A stretch of 64,000 nt of DNA from Kordia sp965283645 (GCF_965283645.1 NZ_CBDIPG010000001.1:4898001-4962000), one strand, 5' to 3'; shown: positions 17,136 to 25,465, numbered from the stretch's first letter. Translations and numbers: made by a program. The notes: a model not told the origin generated them from the sequence alone.

Positions 17136-17963
17136 TTATTTTCTTCTTCGTGTATATCGTCTTCCTTTTCTAAACTTTTTACCGACAAAGCCTTCAAACT
17201 GAATGGCAACAGAAACATTTCCATTTTTTTCAGTTGCTTTATGAACCACAAAATGTAAATGTGGAGTTGTGGTAAACCCTGTCATTCCTGAGATTCCAAT
17301 TGCTTGTCCTCTTTCTACAAGATCACCTTGTTCGACCAAAGCTCCATTAAAATTTAAATGAAAATAGGCGGCAGTTGTACCGTCATCATGTTGAATAATT
17401 ACATAATTTCCATGATTGATAAACTTTCGAGTCCTTCCGTGTTTTTTAGAACTTTCTTTAATCATAACTACTTTTCCTTCGCGTGCGGCGTAAATAGTAT
17501 CACCAATTTGAGTTCCAAAATCAAACGCATGATACGATGAAATATGATCATGTGAAAAATTACCGTAATTCCCCTGAATCAACTTTCTGTTTCTCTTATA
17601 CGGCAACAAATATTCATACTCGTCCGTGTGTTTTACGGTACTTGGATCGCCGTATCCAAATTTAAAATTAAAATAATCTCTTAATGTGATTAAAGAACTA
17701 TCCGTTTTCAGAATATTACGTGGAACTTTGATAAAATTATTAATTCGTTCAGAAGGTTTAATCACAGTAATTTCAGTAAAAATAATCGTTTCAGGAATGT
17801 TATCTTTTGGGATAATTTTACAAAACATTGGTGATAACATATTGTTTTTCACATATAAAGAAACATATTCTTTTGTAGATAAAGTAGAATCTCTTTTAAT
17901 AGAAACCTGTTGTGCTTTACAAATAGAAATGCTAAATAGTAGTAAGAAAATAACGATTCTCAT
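17136..17963 (-). CDS. M23 family metallopeptidase (LytM-type, secreted)
   Basis: A 275-residue exported protein with signal peptide (1-17, ISICKA). The N-terminal half is an unassigned beta-rich region. The C-terminal LytM/M23 domain (about 135-260) shows the zinc ligands in SYHAFDFG (HxxxD) and TTPHLHFVVHK (HxH), typical of peptidoglycan DD-endopeptidases. The tail is very basic (KKFRKGRRYTRRRK). Four bp separate it from the beta-lactamase-like gene upstream, so the two envelope proteins are cotranscribed. Some M23 proteins are non-catalytic regulators, but the ligands here look intact. Confidence 0.9.
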   Translation of the reverse strand: MRIVIFLLLFSISICKAQQVSIKRDSTLSTKEYVSLYVKNNMLSPMFCKIIPKDNIPETIIFTEITVIKPSERINNFIKVPRNILKTDSSLITLRDYFNFKFGYGDPSTVKHTDEYEYLLPYKRNRKLIQGNYGNFSHDHISSYHAFDFGTQIGDTIYAAREGKVVMIKESSKKHGRTRKFINHGNYVIIQHDDGTTAAYFHLNFNGALVEQGDLVERGQAIGISGMTGFTTTPHLHFVVHKATEKNGNVSVAIQFEGFVGKKFRKGRRYTRRRK

Positions 17964-17967
17964 AGTA

Positions 17968-19080
17968 TTAATTCTTTTGTTTTTCGAGATAAAATTGATG
18001 AATTTTTCGTCCTAATTCGGCTAAAAACGGAATTCCAATAGTTTCATATTCATACGTATCATCATTAAAGATTTGATTTTTATTTACATGAATTGTCGCT
18101 GTAACCGTAAATGAAATATCATTTTTTTTATCTACAATATGCGCACAATCTGTCAAATAACCATACGCATATCCAACTTTGTTATAAATTTTAATATGAG
18201 CAGGTATTGCTTCTTTTGTGTCTCCATACATGAAGAATTTCACATAACTATCATAATATTCATCATCTGTAAAACCTTGTTGTTTCGGAGTTTTGTGCAT
18301 TACTTTCTTCACAAATTCACGATCTTCATCTGAAAGATTAAAGACAGTTTCCTTTCGTTGACTTTTTGTATGATGAAATCGATACATAAGTTGATGAAGT
18401 GTTTGCAACGGAATGTAATTCTTCTTAGAAAAATTCATTGGTTCATTTACCAATGAATCGTTTCGGTAAAAGCCTTTGCCTTTATGAATTCTTTTCAAAT
18501 CTAAGGCGTCAATTGATCTATTTTGAGCTTCTTTTTGAAAATATACAACGCTGTCATTCTTAGTAAAAGTAACTGCTTTAGAAGTGGTAGAAGCTGGGTT
18601 TGAAGTGCTCAATCGATGTGAAATACGCACTAAATAAGATGTTTTTTTTCGCAAAGCATCAGTAATACTGTCCTTTCTTAAAAAATCGAACAATCGGTTA
18701 TAGGCTTCATTATCACTTACGGCAAAAATTTTCTGAACTTCTTTTTGAATGGTAGTTTTGACTGAATCACCTTGTATCTGAAAAAGTGTTTCACTGTCAA
18801 TCGTTGGAATATTATTCGCTTTTTCTAATGCTAAAAGTGCAATTGGAAATTTGACACTACTTGCAGGATAAAAATAATCGAAGTCATTCAATTGAAAATC
18901 AAAATTAGTTCCTTCGGAATCCGTAACCATAATTTGAACTTCATGTGCTTCCAAATTTCGCATAACTTGTTGAATTTCTTCAGCATCAGAAGCGAGTGCA
19001 AATTGTATTGGATCGTCAAAATCCTTTTGCTTGGCACAACTAAAAAGCACAATTGGAAGTAAAAGCAATAGTTTTTTCAT
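17968..19080 (-). CDS. Class A beta-lactamase-related serine hydrolase, lipoprotein
   Basis: A 370-residue lipoprotein (lipobox LFSC, Cys 15). The serine hydrolase domain shows the SxxK motif PASSVKFP (Ser 74, Lys 77), SDN (122-124, SDNEAYNRL) and a KVG in place of KTG near residue 305. These are the three class A beta-lactamase motifs. Long extra segments and an altered KTG argue against a true drug-inactivating beta-lactamase; a peptidoglycan-related carboxypeptidase/esterase is likelier. The start is the ATG at 19080 rather than an adjacent TTG. It is first in a run with the M23 peptidase and the small membrane peptide. Confidence 0.85.
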   Translation of the reverse strand: MKKLLLLLPIVLFSCAKQKDFDDPIQFALASDAEEIQQVMRNLEAHEVQIMVTDSEGTNFDFQLNDFDYFYPASSVKFPIALLALEKANNIPTIDSETLFQIQGDSVKTTIQKEVQKIFAVSDNEAYNRLFDFLRKDSITDALRKKTSYLVRISHRLSTSNPASTTSKAVTFTKNDSVVYFQKEAQNRSIDALDLKRIHKGKGFYRNDSLVNEPMNFSKKNYIPLQTLHQLMYRFHHTKSQRKETVFNLSDEDREFVKKVMHKTPKQQGFTDDEYYDSYVKFFMYGDTKEAIPAHIKIYNKVGYAYGYLTDCAHIVDKKNDISFTVTATIHVNKNQIFNDDTYEYETIGIPFLAELGRKIHQFYLEKQKN

Positions 19081-19210
19081 CAAAATAAAATACGGTTAAA
19101 TCTTTTTACAAGATACTATTTTATCTAAAAGAGTAGAAATTTTAAAAACTGTTACACTATAAATTATTGTCAAGGACATTGCTAAACTTAAAAAAGAAAT
19201 GGAACTTTCT

Positions 19211-19218
19211 TATATTTG
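19211..19218 (+). promoter_or_regulatory. -7 promoter element for the 19255 gene
   Basis: TATATTTG fits TAnnTTTG and lies 36 bp before ATG 19255. It overlaps a TTG codon at 19216 in the same frame, which is therefore unlikely to be the start. Confidence 0.5.
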
Positions 19219-19254
19219 ACAGTATATATTCCTCAAAACGCAAACGATATAAAC

Positions 19255-19740
19255 ATGAAAATTCAATTTACAGAAGAGCAAAAATTTTCACAATGGTGGC
19301 TTTGGTTGATTCTAATTTCTGTTGGAATTATGCCTATTTACGGAATTTACAAGCAATTAATCCGTGGAGAATCTTTTGGGAGCAAACCAATGTCGGATAC
19401 TGGACTCATTATAGTTGCGATTGTAGTTTTTCTAGTCATTGGATTATTTTTAATCATGCGTTTACAAACAACAATTGATGCTGCCGGAATTCACATGCGT
19501 TATTTTCCTTTCATAAAAAAAGACGTGAAATGGCATGAAATTAAGAAAGCGGAAGTTGTTAATTATGGATTCGTTGGCGGTTGGGGAATTCGACTTTGGA
19601 CATCGTACGGAACCGTTTATAATATCAGAGGAAACAAAGGTTTGGCAATAGAACTTCAAAATGGAAAGAAATTCCTCATCGGAACACAAAAAGAAACTGA
19701 ACTGACGGAAGTTATAGAAAAAGTAAACGTAGCTCAATAA
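19255..19740 (+). CDS. Two-helix membrane protein (DUF6141-like), unknown function
   Basis: A 161-residue protein with two membrane helices near the N-terminus (WWLWLILISVGIMPIYGIY, and IIVAIVVFLVIGLFLIM at about residues 48-65). A small cytoplasmic beta domain follows (about 75-155, with KWHEIKKAEVVNYGFVGGWG and NGKKFLIGTQ) that resembles a bacterial PH-like fold. I recall this pattern as DUF6141 but am not certain. ATG 19255 follows a -7 box. It is convergent with lysA. Confidence 0.65.
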   Translation: MKIQFTEEQKFSQWWLWLILISVGIMPIYGIYKQLIRGESFGSKPMSDTGLIIVAIVVFLVIGLFLIMRLQTTIDAAGIHMRYFPFIKKDVKWHEIKKAEVVNYGFVGGWGIRLWTSYGTVYNIRGNKGLAIELQNGKKFLIGTQKETELTEVIEKVNVAQ

Positions 19741-19761
19741 TTTATCAAAATTATATGGAAT

Positions 19762-19796
19762 AAAAAAAAGTGCCTACAATTTGCAGACACTTTTAC
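19762..19796 (-). terminator. Terminator of lysA
   Basis: On the minus strand aagtgtctgc and gtaggcactt pair (two G-U pairs) around aaatt and run into eight Ts, just past the lysA stop. It may also serve the convergent gene. Confidence 0.75.
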
Positions 19797-19812
19797 CAAC
19801 ACTGATATTTAC

Positions 19813-21057
19813 CTAAACTTCTTTAGGCACACTTTTTTTCTTTTTTTTGGTTGAAAAGTTAACATCAACCTGATTTTTCAAAATATCATCAAAAGTTTCA
19901 CGCTTACGAATCAAATGTGCTTTGTTTTCATACCATAAAACTTCGGCAGGTCTGTAACGTGAATTGTAATTACTCGCCATAGAAAAACAATACGCGCCAG
20001 CATTATTAAACTTTAAAATATCGCCTTCGCGGATTTCACTAATTCTCCTATTATTGCCAAACGTGTCTGTTTCACAGATATAACCAACCACAGAATAATA
20101 GCGTTCGCGACCTTCTGGATTACTGATGTTTTCAATATGATGATATGAATTGTACAACATTGGACGAATCAAATGATTAAATCCACTATCAATTCCCGCA
20201 AAAACGGTTGAGGTTGTTTGTTTTACAACATTAACTGCGGCTAAAAAATAACCAGCTTCACTAACTAGAAACTTGCCAGGTTCAAAATTTAAAGACAATT
20301 CTTTTCCGTATTCTTTGCAGAATTCATTAAAACGTACACTAAGTTTTTGACCAAATTCTTCAATATTAGTTTGAATATCATCTTTTTTATACGGAACCTT
20401 AAAACCACTTCCAAAGTCGATAAAATCTAAATTCTTAAAATTGGTTGCCGTTTTAAATAAAATCTCAGAAGCGTACAAAAACACATCAATATCTAAAATA
20501 TCACTTCCAGTATGCATGTGAATTCCGTTGATGTGCATTCCTGTTAATTCTACAATGCGTAATACATGCGGAATTTGATGAATAGAAATTCCAAACTTAG
20601 AATCAATATGTCCAACAGAAATATTATGATTTCCACCAGCCATTACATGCGGATTGATACGAATACACACAGGAATTGTTGGATGTTTACTTCCAAATTG
20701 TTCCAAAATAGAAAGATTATCAATATTAATTTGCACACCTAGTTTAGCGGCATTTTCAATCTCTTGTAAAGAAACACCATTTGGCGTATACATTATTTCT
20801 TCTGCATTAAAACCTGCGGCAAGTCCTAATTGTACTTCTTGAATTGAAACAGTGTCTAATCCAGCGCCAAGTGATTTCATCAGTTTCAAAATGCTCAAAT
20901 TGGACAATGCTTTTACAGCATAATGAAGTTTCATATTTGGTACATTCTGAAATGCTTTCGTCAAGCGCTCATATTGAGAAGTTATTTTCGTAGCATCATA
21001 CACATACGTCGGACTTCCGTATGTTTTTGCGATATCTAGTAGATTGTTATGATTCAT
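19813..21057 (-). CDS. lysA: Diaminopimelate decarboxylase
   Basis: A 414-residue PLP enzyme catalysing the last step of lysine synthesis (meso-diaminopimelate to lysine). It is a fold-type III decarboxylase with the PLP lysine in HYAVKALSN (Lys 49), the phosphate-binding HMHTGSDI and DFGSGFKVPY, the conserved EPGKFLV, and the substrate/PLP-closing CETDTFG near the C-terminus. Length is typical of Bacteroidota LysA. It carries a basic C-terminal tail (KKKKKSVPKEV). A TAGTTTTG -7 box lies just upstream. Confidence 0.95.
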   Translation of the reverse strand: MNHNNLLDIAKTYGSPTYVYDATKITSQYERLTKAFQNVPNMKLHYAVKALSNLSILKLMKSLGAGLDTVSIQEVQLGLAAGFNAEEIMYTPNGVSLQEIENAAKLGVQINIDNLSILEQFGSKHPTIPVCIRINPHVMAGGNHNISVGHIDSKFGISIHQIPHVLRIVELTGMHINGIHMHTGSDILDIDVFLYASEILFKTATNFKNLDFIDFGSGFKVPYKKDDIQTNIEEFGQKLSVRFNEFCKEYGKELSLNFEPGKFLVSEAGYFLAAVNVVKQTTSTVFAGIDSGFNHLIRPMLYNSYHHIENISNPEGRERYYSVVGYICETDTFGNNRRISEIREGDILKFNNAGAYCFSMASNYNSRYRPAEVLWYENKAHLIRKRETFDDILKNQVDVNFSTKKKKKSVPKEV

Positions 21058-21077
21058 TATTCTTTTTTTTAACAGTT

Positions 21078-21104
21078 CAAAACTATGGTAAAATGAAGTT
21101 ACAA
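21078..21104 (-). promoter_or_regulatory. Candidate lysA promoter
   Basis: On the minus strand TAGTTTTG (21085-21078) fits TAnnTTTG, with a TTG (21104-21102) 16 bp upstream; that spacing is slightly short. Confidence 0.5.
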
Positions 21105-21105
21105 T

Positions 21106-21425
21106 AAAGAAAACTATTTAAAAAATATAAAAATAACACAAAATGTTTCATTTGTAACATTTTAAGGTTTGGAGCAGAATAGTGAAATGAAATAATGTTT
21201 AGTAGTATCTATTAGCAGTTACAAAATTGTCTATGTCACTATAATAAGACCATATATGTAATAACAAAAAATGTTAGTGATCGTGTGTTCTTAATTTTAG
21301 ATTTTAAAATATAAGTATCTGTTTGTTAGGTTTTTATGTTTTGATTAGAAGTTTTTATTATAACCCATGATTATCTAATTGATGTTTATAAACATTGATA
21401 ATGTCTTTTAAATGTTATTCATTTG
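21106..21425. other. AT-rich intergenic region ahead of the precursor cluster
   Basis: No open frame, strong hairpin or repeat was seen between the lysA promoter and the conserved element of the first precursor gene. Confidence 0.4.
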
Positions 21426-21456
21426 ATACTATTATTAATTATAAAAATATACTATT
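21426..21456 (+). promoter_or_regulatory. Conserved AT-rich upstream element of precursor genes
   Basis: gatactATTATTAATTATAAAAA then tactattATG, matching the elements before the 15979 and 9356 genes in both word and distance to the start. Confidence 0.45.
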
Positions 21457-21645
21457 ATGAAAAAAAGGAATTTAAAATGCTTGACATTAAACAAAAAATC
21501 AATTTCTAATTTAGATGAAAATGTAAATGGAGGAAAAGCTGGTGGTAGTGGAGTTTATTGTGTAACACAAGTAGGTAGTTGTCAAACAACTTCATGTGTG
21601 TGTACTAATAACCAACATTGTCTTACTTGGACTTGTCCTAAATAA
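21457..21645 (+). CDS. GG-leader RiPP precursor peptide (6 Cys core)
   Basis: First of four precursor genes in a row. A 62-residue peptide with leader MKKRNLKCLTLNKKSISNL and NGG at about residues 24-26. The core is rich in Gly at its start (KAGGSG) and carries six Cys with Ser/Thr neighbours (SCQTTSCVC, HC, TCPK), the spacing expected of a multi-ring lanthipeptide or disulfide peptide. Unusually the leader itself holds a Cys at residue 8. It has its own upstream element. Confidence 0.75.
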   Translation: MKKRNLKCLTLNKKSISNLDENVNGGKAGGSGVYCVTQVGSCQTTSCVCTNNQHCLTWTCPK

Positions 21646-21717
21646 TTCTACGGTAAAGCCATAATTGTTTACTACTAGATTTTCTTATATTTAAATAGTA
21701 TTTAAAAATTAGATATT

Positions 21718-21891
21718 ATGAAAAAAAGAAGTTTTAAGAATTTAGCGCTAAACAAACGAAAAATTAGTGAATTACAAGGAGGATTTAGACAATTGGACAC
21801 AGACGGACCAACCATGAGCGGTTGTTCATGTAATAGTTGTGGAGAAAATTGTAATACACAAACGGCTTCTACTTTAGCGTGTACGGAGTAA
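21718..21891 (+). CDS. GG-leader RiPP precursor peptide (57 aa, 5 Cys core)
   Basis: Second gene of the cluster, 72 bp after the first; 57 codons plus TAA. The leader is MKKRSFKNLALNKRKISEL and ends directly in QGG at about residues 20-22, shorter than in the neighbours. The core holds a compact Ser/Cys patch (SGCSCNSCGENC) and a last Cys near the end (ACTE). Ser-Cys-rich cores of this kind suit thioether or azole chemistry. An open frame on the opposite strand (21702-21941) is only a shadow. A 10-bp GCAA-loop terminator follows. Confidence 0.75.
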   Translation: MKKRSFKNLALNKRKISELQGGFRQLDTDGPTMSGCSCNSCGENCNTQTASTLACTE

Positions 21892-21920
21892 TGTTTAAAA
21901 CAAAATAGTACATAGAAAGT

Positions 21921-21948
21921 AAAGTGAGCAGCAATGTTCACTTTTTTT
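21921..21948 (+). terminator. Terminator after the second cluster precursor
   Basis: A 10-bp stem (aaagtgagca / tgttcacttt, one G-U pair) with a GCAA tetraloop and a T run. Confidence 0.85.
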
Positions 21949-22031
21949 ATGGAACAAAATCTATGGAAAAACCGTAACAGTTTGATTTTGAATATGCTTA
22001 ACTTTAGGTGTAACCAAAATAAAATAATATC

Positions 22032-22262
22032 ATGAAAAAGAAAAAACTTAATTCTTTAGAGTTAAACAAGCGTAAAATTAGTCAATTGCACAGTACAAAT
22101 GGTGGCGCTGCAACTCCAATTGATGTTGGACAGACCATAAAAACATGTTTAACAGAATTTTGTGCAATAATTTCTGTTTTAGTATGTCCTCCGCCAATAA
22201 CGCAATTTTGTTCTGTAGAATGTGTTACGCGCGATTGTACCTTTATTGGTTGTGAAGTATAA
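22032..22262 (+). CDS. GG-leader RiPP precursor peptide (7 Cys core)
   Basis: Third gene of the cluster; 76 residues. The leader is MKKKKLNSLELNKRKISQL, with NGG at about residues 23-25. The long core has seven Cys, including VCPPPITQFCSVEC and a C-terminal DCTFIGC. The CPPxxT..C block recurs in the next gene, so these two are recent relatives. It is separated from the second gene by a terminator and followed by only 26 bp to the fourth, so genes three and four may share a transcript. Confidence 0.75.
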   Translation: MKKKKLNSLELNKRKISQLHSTNGGAATPIDVGQTIKTCLTEFCAIISVLVCPPPITQFCSVECVTRDCTFIGCEV

Positions 22263-22288
22263 TTAATAATATGTTTAAATAGAAAATC

Positions 22289-22534
22289 ATGAAAAAAAAG
22301 AAACTAAAATCATTAGCACTAAACAAAAAAAAGATTAGTCAATTACAAGAAGGTATAGGAGGAAGACAAGCGTTTACTACAGACCAAATCACCATAAGTA
22401 CGTGTACATGTGTAAGCTGTTTGCCAGGTCAATGTACAATAGGTGTAACCAGATTTATTTGTCCACCTAGACCAACAGAAGAATGTACTTTTCTTACGTG
22501 TCCGCCACCTACTACAGGATTTGAAATTCCATAA
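22289..22534 (+). CDS. GG-leader RiPP precursor peptide (81 aa, 7 Cys core)
   Basis: Fourth gene of the cluster and the longest precursor here. The leader is MKKKKLKSLALNKKKISQL and ends GIGG at about residues 22-25. The core of about 56 residues has seven Cys (TCTCVSC, QC, ICPP, ECTF, TCPPP) and is rich in Thr and Pro. The ECTF/DCTF and CPP words align with the third precursor. It ends GFEIP without a C-terminal Cys. No maturation enzyme or transporter lies in the following 10 kb. Confidence 0.75.
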   Translation: MKKKKLKSLALNKKKISQLQEGIGGRQAFTTDQITISTCTCVSCLPGQCTIGVTRFICPPRPTEECTFLTCPPPTTGFEIP

Positions 22535-22566
22535 TTTGTAATTAAATACTAAAGAAAACTTTACTG

Positions 22567-22602
22567 AAAAAGGGAAAAGATTTAGAGTCTCTTCCCTTTT
22601 AA
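22567..22602 (+). terminator. Terminator after the precursor cluster
   Basis: aaaagggaaaaga and tcttcccttt(t) arms (one bulge) surround a loop of about nine bases, 30 bp after the last precursor stop. Confidence 0.7.
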
Positions 22603-22604
22603 AT

Positions 22605-23030
22605 TTAAAGTTTTAATTCAGAATAAAATAGATATTAATTTAGAGATAATTCCTTTCCTCTTTCTTTTTTGATAAATTAAATCTAAATTAAACCTATCAC
22701 TGCTTATAGCAATACGAATAATTCTTTTCTTTTTATCCATAAATATGATTTTAATGGATTCTTAATATTTTGCGAATAATCTTCTTTTATGTCTATGTCA
22801 TATACACTAAATTGTTTAAGTAAGTTATTTACTAGTTATTTTTTTTCTATTTGGTTAATCATTTTTTCCAACTTTTAAAATGTACTACGGTTAGTAGGAA
22901 TAACTTATGATTGCTCACATGTTTTTTAGTTTATTTTACTACAATTAAAAGTTTATTTCTCTAGTACATACTACTAAAACTACAAAAATTAATTTTCTTG
23001 CATTTTTTAATCAATCAAAAACCAAAATTA
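22605..23030. other. Empty AT-rich intergenic region before sucC
   Basis: About 430 bp of very AT-rich DNA with no convincing reading frame, RNA or repeat on either strand. Confidence 0.4.
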
Positions 23031-23031
23031 A

Positions 23032-23063
23032 TTGGGTTTACTGCGTTCGATTTTTTACATTTG
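23032..23063 (+). promoter_or_regulatory. Bacteroidota-type promoter of sucC
   Basis: TTG at 23032-23034 and TACATTTG at 23056-23063 with 21 bp between match the -33/-7 consensus. The ATG of sucC is 23 bp downstream. Confidence 0.7.
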
Positions 23064-23086
23064 TGCTCTATAAAAAATTTCGTAAA

Positions 23087-24280
23087 ATGAACTTACACGA
23101 ATATCAAGGTAAAGAAATATTAGCAAGTTTTGGCGTACGCATTCAACGCGGAAAAGTCGCTTCTACACCTGCAGAAGCTGTTGAGGCTGCAAAGCAATTG
23201 ACAGAAGAAACAGGAACAGGATGGCATGTGATTAAAGCACAAGTTCATGCTGGTGGACGTGGAAAAGGTGGCGGAGTAAAGCTTGCCAAAAATCTTCAAG
23301 AAGTTGAAGACATCGCAGGACAAATCATCGGAATGGATTTGGTTACACCACAAACTTCTGCAGAAGGTAAGCGTGTACACCAAGTATTAGTTACTGAAGA
23401 TGTGTACTATCCTGGTGATAGCGAAACAAATGAATTTTACATGTCTGTATTGTTAAACAGAGCAACCGGACGCAACATGATTATGTATTCTACAGAAGGT
23501 GGAATGGATATTGAAACGGTTGCAGAAGAAACGCCACATTTAATTTTTACAGAAGAAGTTGATCCTGCTTTAGGATTATTAGGCTTTCAAGCAAGAAGAA
23601 TTGCGTTCAACTTAGGATTAAGTGGATTGGCATTTAAAGAAATGACAAAATTCGTTTCTTCATTATACAAAGCATATGTTGCTTCTGATTCTTCATTATT
23701 TGAAATCAACCCTGTGTTGAAAACATCTGATGACAAAATCATGGCTGTTGATGCAAAAGTAACGTTAGACGAAAATGCATTATTCCGTCATAAAGATTAC
23801 GCGGCAATGCGCGATTTACGTGAAGAAAATCCAATAGAAGTTGAAGCAAAAGAAGTAGGACTAAACTATGTTGACCTTGACGGAAACGTTGGTTGTATGG
23901 TAAATGGTGCTGGTTTAGCAATGGCAACTATGGATTTAATTAAGATGGCTGGTGGAGAACCTGCTAACTTTTTAGACGTTGGTGGAACTGCGGATGCAAA
24001 ACGTGTTGAAGAAGCATTCAGAATTATCTTGAAAGACGATAACGTAAAAGCAATCTTAATCAATATCTTTGGTGGAATCGTTCGTTGTGATCGCGTTGCA
24101 CAAGGAGTTGTTGATGCATACAAGAATATGGGAGACGCTATTAAAGTGCCAATCATTGTTCGTTTACAAGGAACTAACGCAGACATTGCAAAGGAATTGA
24201 TTGACAATTCTGGATTAGCGGTTCAATCTGCTGTTGAATTCCAAGAAGCTGCTGATAAAGTACAAGCAGTTTTAGCGTAA
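23087..24280 (+). CDS. sucC: Succinyl-CoA synthetase (ADP-forming) beta subunit
   Basis: A 397-residue TCA-cycle enzyme subunit giving ATP (or GTP) from succinyl-CoA. It starts MNLHEYQGKEI, the canonical SucC N-terminus, so ATG 23087 is chosen over an in-frame TTG that falls inside the -7 box. The ATP-grasp domain shows VHAGGRGKGGGVKLA; the C-terminal CoA-ligase domain shows NFLDVGGTA and NIFGGIVRCD. Length equals the usual 388-398. sucD is not adjacent, as is common in flavobacteria. A strong terminator follows. Confidence 0.97.
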   Translation: MNLHEYQGKEILASFGVRIQRGKVASTPAEAVEAAKQLTEETGTGWHVIKAQVHAGGRGKGGGVKLAKNLQEVEDIAGQIIGMDLVTPQTSAEGKRVHQVLVTEDVYYPGDSETNEFYMSVLLNRATGRNMIMYSTEGGMDIETVAEETPHLIFTEEVDPALGLLGFQARRIAFNLGLSGLAFKEMTKFVSSLYKAYVASDSSLFEINPVLKTSDDKIMAVDAKVTLDENALFRHKDYAAMRDLREENPIEVEAKEVGLNYVDLDGNVGCMVNGAGLAMATMDLIKMAGGEPANFLDVGGTADAKRVEEAFRIILKDDNVKAILINIFGGIVRCDRVAQGVVDAYKNMGDAIKVPIIVRLQGTNADIAKELIDNSGLAVQSAVEFQEAADKVQAVLA

Positions 24281-24321
24281 GCTAAAAAAATAACAAGTTA
24301 TATAGTATTCAATTTATATAT

Positions 24322-24358
24322 AAAAAGCCTTTCCATTAGTTTGGGAAGGCTTTTTTTG
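24322..24358 (+). terminator. sucC terminator
   Basis: aaaagcctttcc and gggaaggctttt pair around attagttt and are followed by a T run. Confidence 0.9.
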
Positions 24359-24370
24359 TTGAGTATAGAT

Positions 24371-24583
24371 TTATTTAACTAATCCAAGCCATATTGATAG
24401 TATAAGTAAAACTATAATTATTACGATCCATATTACGATTCTAAAGAATATTGACCAACAGCCCTTTTTTTTATCAGGTATATAAGTATTGCTCTTTGAA
24501 CTGCTATAACTTGACGTTCCTGCTTTGGCTTCCCATTCAGCAACTTCTCGCATGTGTGAATCGTTTTTATAATCTTTCCCCAT
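24371..24583 (-). CDS. Small membrane-anchored protein, unknown function
   Basis: A 70-residue protein: a polar, Ser-rich N-terminal part (residues 1-40, with SSYSSSKSN) followed by KKKGCW and one long C-terminal membrane helix (FFRIVIWIVIIIVLLILSIWLGL). The topology is of a tail-anchored type. No family recognised. It is convergent with sucC, sharing the terminator region. Confidence 0.6.
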   Translation of the reverse strand: MGKDYKNDSHMREVAEWEAKAGTSSYSSSKSNTYIPDKKKGCWSIFFRIVIWIVIIIVLLILSIWLGLVK

Positions 24584-24745
24584 TTTATTCTAAATTTCCC
24601 TTAAAACTACTAGAACGTTAGGTGAAATCAAAACATTTTATAGGATTTGCATTACAGTTGTAAATCGGCTCAATTCATTTCCGCCACGCTGTCACATGCA
24701 TTTTTAATAAAAACGCCATTTTGTCATTATATGAATATGTAAAAC

Positions 24746-24758
24746 TGTCAAAGTGACA
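24746..24758. promoter_or_regulatory. TGTCA-N3-TGACA dyad upstream of hsp20
   Basis: A perfect short inverted repeat about 90 bp before the hsp20 ATG, with further gtcac/gtcat words nearby (24690-24730). It is a plausible operator for heat-shock control. No CIRCE element was found. Confidence 0.4.
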
Positions 24759-24847
24759 CATTTTTTCACTTGGAATCCTTTTTGCCTTATACATCTCGTA
24801 TTTGAATAAACAAAATGTAAAAATTTAATCACTTAAAACATAAAAAG

Positions 24848-25282
24848 ATGAACATAGTAAAAAGTAAAAACGTAGATCTTCCTTCAATTTTTGACGAATT
24901 ATTTCCAGCTGATTGGTTTGGTGGAATTGCAAATCAAGTAGCAAGCACAACAAATACGCCAGCAGTAAACATTAAAGAAACTGCAGACAATTTTACCTTA
25001 GAAGTTGCTGCACCAGGAAAAGTAAAAGAAGATTTTATCCTTTCATTAGATCATGATTTATTAACGATTAGTGCGGAAGAGAAAAAAGAAGAAGTTGAAA
25101 CGGAAGACAACTATACACGTAAAGAGTTTAGTTTTTCAAGCTTTAAAAGATCGTTCAAATTACCACAAACGGTAAACAGAGAAGAAATTAATGCAACGTA
25201 CACAAACGGAATTTTAAATGTTGTTTTACCAAAGCGTGAAGAAGATAAAGTGAAGCCTAAAAGAACAATTGAGATTTCATAG
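24848..25282 (+). CDS. Hsp20/alpha-crystallin family small heat-shock protein
   Basis: A 144-residue holdase chaperone that binds unfolding proteins in the cytoplasm. The alpha-crystallin domain (about 35-135) begins PAVNIKETADNFTLEVAAPG and contains the conserved FSFSSFKRSFKLPQ and ATYTNGILNVVLPK. The C-terminus ends KPKRTIEIS with the I-x-I oligomer motif. Length is typical. A TGTCA...TGACA dyad lies upstream and a G-U-rich hairpin terminator downstream. Confidence 0.93.
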   Translation: MNIVKSKNVDLPSIFDELFPADWFGGIANQVASTTNTPAVNIKETADNFTLEVAAPGKVKEDFILSLDHDLLTISAEEKKEEVETEDNYTRKEFSFSSFKRSFKLPQTVNREEINATYTNGILNVVLPKREEDKVKPKRTIEIS

Positions 25283-25312
25283 AACAAAGTTAGAATTGGT
25301 TAGTTAATGGGA

Positions 25313-25346
25313 AAAGGGTTCGTCAAGAAATTGGCGAGCCTTTTTT
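25313..25346 (+). terminator. hsp20 terminator
   Basis: ggttcgtc and ggcgagcc pair (with G-U pairs) around aagaaatt, followed by six Ts. Confidence 0.75.
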
Positions 25347-25457
25347 GTTTTTCGCTTTGTTCAATGCAAGGATTCAAAAATTTAATGATTCAAGGTTCTT
25401 GGTAGCTTCGCTTTGGTTGTTAATTGCTCTTACGTCACTTCGCGTGAAATTATGAAA

Positions 25458-25465
25458 TAAATTTG
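25458..25465 (+). promoter_or_regulatory. -7 promoter element of the methyltransferase gene
   Basis: TAAATTTG fits TAnnTTTG and lies 22 bp before ATG 25488, supporting that start. Confidence 0.4.

Noticed and set aside
17968..19080. Drug-resistance beta-lactamase
   Set aside because: Long insertions and KVG instead of KTG; the cell-wall gene context points elsewhere.
21702..21941. Minus-strand frame of 79 codons over the second cluster precursor
   Set aside because: It is antisense to a gene with the canonical leader and includes the terminator region; it looks like a shadow.
23063..23086. Longer SucC starting at TTG 23063
   Set aside because: The codon lies inside the TACATTTG promoter element; ATG 23087 gives the canonical MNLHEYQGKE start.
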